Origin: Aldehydirespirator sp965221215
GTDB taxonomy: Bacteria; Actinomycetota; Acidimicrobiia; Acidimicrobiales; Aldehydirespiratoraceae
NCBI GenBank assembly: GCA_965221215.1
Contig: OZ244872.1
Span: 2,294,001-2,358,000, forward strand
Length of the DNA stretch: 64,000 bases
Direction: 5' to 3'
Under the pieces are notes generated by a model, which saw only the letters and a list, made by a program, of their open reading frames with translations, searched no databases and was not told the origin of the DNA. This document shows, piece after piece, positions 58,241 through 64,000 of the stretch (its first letter is position 1; each line of letters starts with the position of its first letter). Both the position numbers and the translations under genes were made by a program.

Positions 58241-58887
58241 TGCGGGCCGCGCCCAACGGCACTCCCCACAATCCTCCAAACCCGACGGCGGCGCCTAGCG
58301 GCGCGTTCGCGGGCGCAGGCCCGTTCTTGGCGGGGCGCGACGAGGCCCTCGACACGCTGCTCGGGCCCGGCGCCCGGATCAAGCCGGGCCGGGGCGAGGC
58401 CGGGCCGGGCTGCACGCTGGTGGGGGGCATCGGCCTGCCGTGGCTGCGCGACCTGGACTTCGGCACGAACTGGCTGGCCCGGGCCGCCGCGCTGGAGTGG
58501 CCCGAAGGCGTGGTGCTCGAAGACCTGTCGTATGCGGCCCACCGAGTGATGCACCGCCTCCAGGAGCTGCAGCCGGGGCGGGCCGTGCTGCTGGGCTGCA
58601 TGTCCCGAGGCACCGCCCCGCCGGGAACGATCCGCCGGTACGCGCTGTCGGAACTGCCCGAGATCGACCCCGACGAGGTGCACGAGCGCCTGGGCGAGGC
58701 GGTGGGGGGCATCGTCGATCTGGACCACACCCTGGCCGTGTGCCGGTATTGGGACGCGCTCCCCGACGACACGGTGGTGATCGAGGTGGAGCCGGCCGAG
58801 AGCGAGTTCGGCTGGGGCTTCTCGCAGCCGGTCGAGGAGGCAGTGGAGAAGGTGCTGCAAATGGTCCGCCGCGAGGTGTCACGTTGA
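58240..58887 (+). CDS. Hydrogenase maturation protease-like protein, atypical
   Basis: The 215-residue product has an N-terminal Pro/Ala-rich segment, then the HyaD/HycI-like fold: VGGIGLPWLRDLDFGTNWLARA, VVLEDLSYAAHRV, GRAVLLGCMSRGTAPPGTIRRY and VVIEVEPAESEFGWGFSQPVEEAVEKV. Compared with the true protease at 60066, the first acidic nickel-sensing position is displaced (LRDLDFG instead of LHGDDGFG), so protease activity is doubtful. It starts by TGATG overlap with the large subunit. It may act as an assembly factor. Confidence 0.75.
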   Translation: MRAAPNGTPHNPPNPTAAPSGAFAGAGPFLAGRDEALDTLLGPGARIKPGRGEAGPGCTLVGGIGLPWLRDLDFGTNWLARAAALEWPEGVVLEDLSYAAHRVMHRLQELQPGRAVLLGCMSRGTAPPGTIRRYALSELPEIDPDEVHERLGEAVGGIVDLDHTLAVCRYWDALPDDTVVIEVEPAESEFGWGFSQPVEEAVEKVLQMVRREVSR

Positions 58888-59474
58888 GTAGGGACTGGAT
58901 CGGGCCCGCGCCCGACGAGCTGGCCTACCGCGACATCCTCGAGCGGGCGGCCGAGCTGGCCTCCCGTCTGCTGGAGTGCGGCGACGAGCGGGTGGCCGCC
59001 GATGCCGAGGAGATGCTGGACTGGCTCGACGCCTACCACCGCGAGGGGCTGGGCCGGCTAGTGGAGATGGTGCGCCAGTGGCGGGGCGAGCTGTTCTTGG
59101 AGCAGGCGGCCCTGGACCCGGTCGTGGGCGAGCTGCTGGCCACCTACGGCCTCGGCACCGACACCGACGCGGCCGCCGCCGACCGGGCCGTGCAGCTGGC
59201 CCTCGACGAGGTCCGCCCCTACATCCACTCCCACGGCGGGGAGGTGGAGGTGCTCTCCGTGGACGACGGCGTGGTGCAGCTGAGGATGCACGGCTCATGC
59301 AACGGCTGCACCGCGGCCGGCGACACGGTCACCCGCCGCATCGAGGTGTCGCTGCGCGAGCACTGGATCGACTTCCGGCGGGTGGAGATGGAAGAGCACA
59401 CCGAGGCGCCCCATCCGCCGCCGAGCCCGGGCGAGGTCTCCACCGGTCTCACTATCGGACCCCGCCGCTCATGA
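58884..59474 (+). CDS. NifU-like C-terminal domain protein
   Basis: The 196-residue product starts at TTG 58884, overlapping the previous stop as TTGA; no better start is in frame. Residues 1-95 are helical. Residues about 95-165 are a NifU C-terminal domain with RPYIHSHGGEVEVLSVDDG and the cluster-binding GSCNGCTAA. Such domains carry and transfer iron-sulfur clusters, here probably to the small subunit. NifU-like genes are usual in this type of hydrogenase operon. Confidence 0.87.
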   Translation: MSRDWIGPAPDELAYRDILERAAELASRLLECGDERVAADAEEMLDWLDAYHREGLGRLVEMVRQWRGELFLEQAALDPVVGELLATYGLGTDTDAAAADRAVQLALDEVRPYIHSHGGEVEVLSVDDGVVQLRMHGSCNGCTAAGDTVTRRIEVSLREHWIDFRRVEMEEHTEAPHPPPSPGEVSTGLTIGPRRS

Positions 59475-59998
59475 ACGCGGCGGAGATCGACGATCTCTGT
59501 TTTGCGGCTCGGGCCTTGGCTCAGACCCATGCCATGACCGAGGCGTCGCACCGCTACCGCCAGGAGTGCCTGGAACAGGAGCGCCGCCGTCAGCCCGTCA
59601 CCGAGCTGGCCGACTGGGCCGCCACCGCGCTGCTGGTGGGCTACTGCCTGCGCCGCACCGAGGAGCAGCGGGTTCCCGACGATCAACTCGCGGCCGCATC
59701 GGCCCCGTCCGGTGACCGCATCGACCTTGAGCAGGTGGCCGCCCTCAGCGAGCTGCTGCGGGTGGGAGACCCCGGCCGGGTCACGCTGCTGTCCTGCGAG
59801 GCGATCGTCGCCGCGCTCGACCGGATCATCGCCACCGAGCTGGAGAAGCGGCACGAGCACCTGCGCGAGCAGCTGGACGAGGCGTCGTGGTCGGAGCTGG
59901 AGGACTACATCGCCTGGTGGGTGATCCACGGCTACGCCCTGCGGGCCAGCGAGCGTCCGCGGGTCGAGCCAACAGACCTGGCCGCCTCAAGCCGATGA
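59471..59998 (+). CDS. Helical protein of the hydrogenase operon, function unknown
   Basis: The 175-residue product overlaps the NifU-like gene by ATGA at 59471. It is mostly helical (MNAAEIDDLCFAARALAQT, ADWAATALLVGYCLRRTEEQ, IIATELEKRHEHL) without Cys motifs or membrane spans. I do not recognise it. Its fixed position in the operon suggests a role in assembly or stability of the enzyme. A short duplicated stretch begins at its stop codon (see 59987-60079). Confidence 0.7.
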   Translation: MNAAEIDDLCFAARALAQTHAMTEASHRYRQECLEQERRRQPVTELADWAATALLVGYCLRRTEEQRVPDDQLAAASAPSGDRIDLEQVAALSELLRVGDPGRVTLLSCEAIVAALDRIIATELEKRHEHLREQLDEASWSELEDYIAWWVIHGYALRASERPRVEPTDLAASSR

Positions 59999-60079
59999 CT
60001 CCGGTGCGTGAGTTCGGCCCAGGTTGCGGCACCAACAGAGTCCACGTTGACACAGCGTCAAGCCGATGACTCCAGTGCG
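59987..60079. repeat. 22-bp direct repeat around the stop and the next start
   Basis: Bases 59987-60008 and 60058-60079 match at 21 of 22 positions (TCAAGCCGATGACTCC...). The first copy holds the stop of the upstream gene and the second holds the start codon of the protease gene. Confidence 0.85.
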
Positions 60080-60653
60080 GGTGCTGGTGGTTGGGGTGGG
60101 CAACGTCCTGCACGGCGACGACGGCTTCGGCGTCGAGGTGGTCCAACGACTCGGCGAGCGGCCCCTGCCGGCGGGGGTCACGGTGGCCGAGACCGGCATC
60201 GGCGGGATCCATCTCGTTCACGAGCTGATGGCGGGGTATGACGCGCTGGTGGTGGTCGACGCGGTGGACCGGCAGCGTGAGCCCGGAACAGTGATGGTGA
60301 TCGACGCCGAGGTGATCGACACGAGCGACCTGCCCGTCGATGAACGCCACGACCTGCTCGCCGACATGCATCTGGCCACCCCCGAACGAGCGCTCATGGT
60401 GGCCAAAGCGGCCGGCGTGCTCCCGCAGCGCACTGTCATCGTCGGCTGCCAGCCCGAGGAGATCGACACTCTGGGCATAGGGCTCACTGTGACCGTGAGC
60501 GGCGCGGTAGCGCAAGCGGTGGCTGAAGTCGAGCGCTGCGTGCAGGATCTCGCCTCCGAGGCCGAGCGGGCAGAACCTCAGCGCGCCGCCAATTCTCTTC
60601 AGCGCGTGCAGGATCTCGCCTCTGAGGCCGAGCGAGCAGGAAGCGGCGCATGA
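60066..60653 (+). CDS. Hydrogenase maturation protease, HyaD/HycI family
   Basis: The 195-residue product has the family pattern: VVGVGNVLHGDDGFGVEVVQRL with the first nickel-sensing Asp, then ALVVVDAVDRQREPGTVMV with the second, and ADMHLATPERAL with the His. It cleaves the large subunit tail after nickel insertion. The last 38 residues contain two copies of a 36-bp repeat (VQDLASEAERA), an extension unlike the family norm. It overlaps the TPR gene as ATGA. Confidence 0.92.
   Translation: MTPVRVLVVGVGNVLHGDDGFGVEVVQRLGERPLPAGVTVAETGIGGIHLVHELMAGYDALVVVDAVDRQREPGTVMVIDAEVIDTSDLPVDERHDLLADMHLATPERALMVAKAAGVLPQRTVIVGCQPEEIDTLGIGLTVTVSGAVAQAVAEVERCVQDLASEAERAEPQRAANSLQRVQDLASEAERAGSGA
60538..60639. 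repeat. 36-bp direct repeat at the protease 3' end
   Basis: 60538-60573 and 60604-60639 match at 34 of 36 positions. They encode the repeated C-terminal peptide and resemble the GAGGCCGAGCG core of the intergenic dispersed repeats. Confidence 0.85.
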
Positions 60654-61960
60654 CCGTTGAAGGCCTTGAGGCTGAACTCGCCGCCGTGAGCCGGGCCGAG
60701 GCGCCCAACGACTGGGCACTGGCCGCCTACCGGCTGGCGGTAGCGAAGTCGGAAGCGGCCGGCCGGCCCGAGGACGTCGATCAAGCGCTGGAGTTGCTGG
60801 AGGCGTCCGCTCGCATCCTCACCGCTGATCGGGCGCCGGTCGAGCACGGGCGCATCCTCACCGCGGCAGCCAACTGCCACCGGGCCGCCGGTCGGCCGGA
60901 CAGGGCGCTCGAGCTTTTTGACCGGGCGGCCGATTTGCTCGCGTCGCGTGCGCCAGCGAACGAACAGGCGAGCGCGTTGATCAACGTGGGCCTGGCCCGC
61001 GGCGAGGCCGGGCAGCCCGAGGCCGGGATCGAAGCCCTGAACCGAGCCATCGATCTGCTCACGGCATCACCGCCAGAACCGACCGCGGCGAGCGAAGACG
61101 ACGAGGCAAGCCGGCTGCTCGGCGCGGCCCTCATCAACCGGGCCCAGGCCCGGCAGGCCCTCGGTCACAACGACGACCTCGAATCGGCCATCGGCGACTA
61201 CCGGGCCGCGGTGGCGGTCCTCCCGGCCGCGTCGCTGCAAGCGGGCATGGCCGCCCATGGGCTCGGCGCGGCCATCCTCGAACTCTGTCGGCGGGGTTCG
61301 GCCCTCGGCGATCCCCACGACGCCGTCGCTGCCTTCGAGCAGTCTCTGAGTGTGCTGAGCCACTCCAGCTTCCCGTTCCACCACGCGGTGGCGCGCCACA
61401 GCCTGGCGCTGGCCTGCGAGACGCGGGGCGAGCCGGGCGATCTGGCCCGGGCGCTCAACAGCGCCCACGCCGCGGTGGCGGTGTTCGATCCCCGGCTGCA
61501 CGCCACCCACTGGCGCACCGCCCACGCCACGCTCACCCGAATCGAGGCCGCGCTCGACGACGGCAACCCAGCGACCAGCCGCGCCAGCCACCTGGCCCGA
61601 CTGCTGGCCGACACCACCGAAGCCGAGCGCGAACTGCTACTGCGGGACCGGCTCGTGCGGGCTGCGTCGTTGCCGGCCACCCGGATGAGCGCCGATCTGG
61701 ACTCGCTGATCGGCTCACTGGCGGAGTTGGAGCTCCACGACTATCGCACGGTGCTGCGATCCCTGATCGGGGTGCTGATGGAGCTTCCCGACCCACTGCT
61801 GGAGGCGGCCTGCGAGACGCTTTGCTGCGTCCACGCCGAGCACGACTCGACCGAGATGTTGGACGAGGCGCTGGACGCGGTGATCACCGACCGGCTCTTC
61901 GGCCCGCAGCGGGTGAGAATGCGCGACCTGCTAGAGGCCAACGGCTGGGTGCGTCCGTGA
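60650..61960 (+). CDS. TPR-repeat protein of the hydrogenase operon
   Basis: The 436-residue product consists of paired helices with TPR-type spacing, for example QALELLEASARILTA, DRALELFDRAADLLAS and AGIEALNRAIDLLTA. It is soluble and has no catalytic motif. TPR proteins are scaffolds, and one is often present in operons of this hydrogenase type. It overlaps the protease gene at the start (ATGA) and the next gene at the end (GTGA). Confidence 0.85.
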   Translation: MTVEGLEAELAAVSRAEAPNDWALAAYRLAVAKSEAAGRPEDVDQALELLEASARILTADRAPVEHGRILTAAANCHRAAGRPDRALELFDRAADLLASRAPANEQASALINVGLARGEAGQPEAGIEALNRAIDLLTASPPEPTAASEDDEASRLLGAALINRAQARQALGHNDDLESAIGDYRAAVAVLPAASLQAGMAAHGLGAAILELCRRGSALGDPHDAVAAFEQSLSVLSHSSFPFHHAVARHSLALACETRGEPGDLARALNSAHAAVAVFDPRLHATHWRTAHATLTRIEAALDDGNPATSRASHLARLLADTTEAERELLLRDRLVRAASLPATRMSADLDSLIGSLAELELHDYRTVLRSLIGVLMELPDPLLEAACETLCCVHAEHDSTEMLDEALDAVITDRLFGPQRVRMRDLLEANGWVRP

Positions 61961-62382
61961 GCGACGCGACCGAGAGTGCCGGTGACTTCATCCACGCCAT
62001 CGTCTGGGCTGAACACACCACCCTGTGGGACCTCTTGAGCGACCGCGGCCGGGCCGCGGCCCTGTCGGTTGCGACGCACAACGGGCTCGACCGGGTCGTG
62101 GCGGGCCGGATACGCGACGGCCTCGCCGACCCGCTTGAGCAGGAACGGTTCCTACAGCAGCTGGTGGGAGGCCTGCGCCGCGATCTCCGCAGCGTCGAGC
62201 TAACCGAGTTAACCGTCGGGGAATGCAGCGCCGGCGATGACGGCACCGTCATCTTCGAACTCGAGACACCCTCTCAGCTCCCCGGCATTGATGCCTGGCC
62301 CGCGGGCCAGCTCATCCTCAGCCACGACCCCGAACGCGGCTGGCTGGTCGACCGACTGGATCCCAGGCTGGCCGGACCATGA
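61957..62382 (+). CDS. Small protein of the hydrogenase operon, function unknown
   Basis: The 141-residue product starts at GTG 61957 inside the TPR stop. It has a helical first half (FIHAIVWAEHTTLWDLL, EQERFLQQLVGGLRRDL) and a strand-rich second half (GTVIFELETPSQLPG, QLILSHDPERGWLVDRLDP), somewhat like NTF2-type folds. No family is recognised. It is translationally coupled at both ends. Confidence 0.7.
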   Translation: MSDATESAGDFIHAIVWAEHTTLWDLLSDRGRAAALSVATHNGLDRVVAGRIRDGLADPLEQERFLQQLVGGLRRDLRSVELTELTVGECSAGDDGTVIFELETPSQLPGIDAWPAGQLILSHDPERGWLVDRLDPRLAGP

Positions 62383-63071
62383 TCCCGCCGACGAGGACGG
62401 CTGCGGTGGCCCTGTCGGTCGAGGCGCTCTTGCAGCAGTGGGCCCGCCAGTCGGCGGCACCGGCGGGAGCGGCGGTGGTGGCCGAAACAGAGATCGCGGC
62501 CCGTGGCCGGGGCGGCGTCGAGTGGCGCACATCCAACGCGGTGGCGGTGAGCGTGCTGGCCCGGCCCGGCGACCTCGATCCGGGCGCGGCCGACGTGGTT
62601 TGGTCGGCAGCCAGCCTGGCCGCGGCCCAGGCGCTCGAGGATTGCCGCGACGGTCGGCGGTTCTGCCTGTGGCCCGACCGGATCGACGGCGAGCCGGGCG
62701 ACGATCTCGAAGCTGCGGTCGGCGCGGCCTGCACCCTGGGTCCCGGCAGGATCGAGTTCGCAGTGCTGACTGTCCGAGCGGGCCCCTTGACCGTCCCCGA
62801 GGAGCGATCCCGGATGACGGAAGCGCTGCTGATGCACCTGCGCAGCCTGGCAGCCGACCTCGACGACCCCGCCAGCATCCTCGACGAGTACCGCCGCCGC
62901 TGCGCCACCATCGGGCAGGCGGTCGAGGTGGCGTTGCTGCCTCACGGCACCATGCGAGGCCTGGCCGAGGACATCGACGACGCCGGCCGGCTCGTGCTCG
63001 AATCCCCAACCGGCCTGCGAGAGCAGATCACGGTCGCCGCGCTCAACCAGGTGACGCTCCTGCAAGCGTGA
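62379..63071 (+). CDS. Degenerate BirA-like (biotin-protein ligase fold) protein
   Basis: The 230-residue product follows the BirA layout: a VVAETEIAARGRGGVEWR strand that keeps the G-R-G core, VAVSVLARP, then LWPDRI where active ligases have KWPND, and a C-terminal SH3-like domain (YRRRCATIGQAVEV to VAALNQVTLL). The ligase Lys and Asn are lost, so biotin transfer is unlikely. As the last gene of the operon it may be a binding or assembly protein. The assignment rests on the pattern along its whole length. Confidence 0.7.
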   Translation: MIPPTRTAAVALSVEALLQQWARQSAAPAGAAVVAETEIAARGRGGVEWRTSNAVAVSVLARPGDLDPGAADVVWSAASLAAAQALEDCRDGRRFCLWPDRIDGEPGDDLEAAVGAACTLGPGRIEFAVLTVRAGPLTVPEERSRMTEALLMHLRSLAADLDDPASILDEYRRRCATIGQAVEVALLPHGTMRGLAEDIDDAGRLVLESPTGLREQITVAALNQVTLLQA

Positions 63072-63080
63072 GTATCCCAG

Positions 63081-63105
63081 CGAGGCTGCCACAGTCCGGG
63101 CCTCG
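63081..63105. terminator. Possible bidirectional terminator hairpin
   Basis: CGAGGC (63081-63086) pairs with GCCTCG (63100-63105) between two convergent genes. No T-run follows, so this is weak. Confidence 0.3.
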
Positions 63106-63123
63106 CCCGTGGATCCAGATCGG

Positions 63124-63981
63124 TCAGGTTGCGGTGGCGAACAGGACGATGGCAATGGCGCCCATCGCCGCGCCCGCCCACTGCCAGCGGCGCACCGCCT
63201 CGCGGTAGATGCGCCAGGCCAGGAACATGGTGGTGACCGGGGCGAATCCCAGCATGGCCGCCACCACGGCCACGTTGCCCCGCTGGAAGGCGATGACGCT
63301 GGCGATGATGGCGCCGATGTCGATCAGGCCGACCAGCAGGGCGAAGCGGCACACATCGCGTGTCACCGGAGCCAGGGGCTGCAGCGGTCTGGCGATCAGC
63401 GGGATGAGCACAGCCGCGCCGAGCTGGGTCAAGAAGGCGGGCATGGCGCCCGCGTCCGGCGAGATCCGACCCAGTACCAGGCTCTGCAACCCCAACAGCA
63501 CCCCCACCAGGCACCCCATGCTCAGCGCCGACCCCGACCAGAGCGTCTTGTCGGTGGGCAGTCCGCCCTCGCTCACGATCAGCAGCACGGCCGGGATGGC
63601 CAGCAACACCCCAAGCAGTTCCGCTCCGCCCAGCGCGTCGCCGGTCAACGGTCCGACCACCGCGGGGATCACCAGCGACACCAGGCTGAACACGGGAGCG
63701 ACCACGGCCATCGGACCCCGCTCCATCGAGAGGTACAGCAGCGGCCGGACGGCCGCCACCAGCACTACCGCCACCAGCGTCCAGTAGAGGTCCGCCCGGT
63801 TGAAGTCCGCCGGGCGGAACACCAGCACGAAGACTCCCGCCACGGTGGCGCCCACGCACGAGGCCAGCCAAGCGATCGACACCACCGCACCCCGATGGTC
63901 GATGCGACGGCCACCGACCCCGCCGAAGAAGTCGCCCATCCCGAGCAGCCCCGCGGCCAGTCCTCCAAGGAACACAGGCAA
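63124..63981 (-). CDS. EamA-family transporter
   Basis: The 285-residue product has ten membrane spans in two EamA repeats, for example LYLSMERGPMAVVAPVFSL and VIAFQRGNVAVVAAMLGFAPVTTMFLAWRIYREA. It exports or imports small metabolites; the substrate is unknown. It lacks the His-rich tail of the EamA protein at 47921. It is convergent with the hydrogenase operon and probably unrelated to it. Confidence 0.88.
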   Translation of the reverse strand: MPVFLGGLAAGLLGMGDFFGGVGGRRIDHRGAVVSIAWLASCVGATVAGVFVLVFRPADFNRADLYWTLVAVVLVAAVRPLLYLSMERGPMAVVAPVFSLVSLVIPAVVGPLTGDALGGAELLGVLLAIPAVLLIVSEGGLPTDKTLWSGSALSMGCLVGVLLGLQSLVLGRISPDAGAMPAFLTQLGAAVLIPLIARPLQPLAPVTRDVCRFALLVGLIDIGAIIASVIAFQRGNVAVVAAMLGFAPVTTMFLAWRIYREAVRRWQWAGAAMGAIAIVLFATAT

Positions 63982-64000
63982 GCCCCCAGGCTAACCCCGC

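Overview
The window is a GC-rich chromosomal segment with tightly packed operons whose genes overlap by ATGA or TGATG. Its content includes a type II glutamine synthetase, a group 1h-like [NiFe] hydrogenase with its maturation genes, a HrdB/SigA-like sigma factor and many Ala/Asp/Glu-rich proteins. This suggests an actinomycete, perhaps Acidimicrobiia-like; the class is an inference.

Region 1 (1-19.5 kb) is a defence and mobile-element island. It holds two paralogous large GTPase-like proteins (one cut by the left edge), a DUF3800 protein, a HicA/HicB pair, a decayed GmrSD-type restriction enzyme next to an IS982-type fragment, and a gene set on the minus strand: SNF2-type helicase with DUF3883, DUF1156 DNA methylase, DUF433/DUF5615 toxin-antitoxin pair and DUF499 ATPase. 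The methylase is split by a complete IS256-family element with recognisable inverted repeats and an 8-bp target duplication, so this system is probably no longer functional here.

Region 2 (19.9-29 kb) carries ordinary genes: AlkB-like dioxygenase coupled to a methyltransferase-fold protein, a sigma-70 factor, NAD synthetase, glutamine synthetase II, an HD-only relative of CCA-adding enzymes, a lipoprotein and a methyltransferase. Short dispersed repeats occur between these genes and also inside coding sequences.

Region 3 (29-43.4 kb, minus strand) has two Opp/Dpp/Nik-type importers. One is fused into a permease-ATPase-ATPase polypeptide and is followed by three small metal or sulfur genes: a DsrE-like protein and two CooC-like ATPases. 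The DsrE-like gene has one in-frame TGA at the position of the conserved Cys. The second CooC-like gene has two in-frame TGAs exactly at the C-x-C metal site (TGA-Pro-TGA). Both frames stay open and protein-like beyond the TGA, and hairpins follow. The simplest reading is selenocysteine, giving a U-x-U ATPase. This is the most unusual observation in the window.

Region 4 (43.5-63.1 kb) is a hydrogenase island. HypF and a CooC-like ATPase are on the plus strand. HypE, HypD, an SIS protein, HypC, another CooC-like ATPase, a PadR regulator, a winged-helix protein with a Cys/His tail and three small membrane proteins form a minus-strand operon. Divergent from it are the small and large hydrogenase subunits, two maturation-protease-like proteins, a NifU-like protein, a TPR protein, a degenerate BirA-like protein and two unknowns. 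HypA and HypB are not seen. Two EamA transporters are present, one with a very His-rich tail.

A 21-bp palindrome (CTAGATGC-N5-GCATCTAG and variants) occurs four times, always at promoters: both solute-binding protein genes (one shared with hypF), the hydrogenase divergent promoter and a small membrane-protein operon. It ties regions 3 and 4 into one candidate regulon for nickel supply, cofactor assembly and H2 oxidation.
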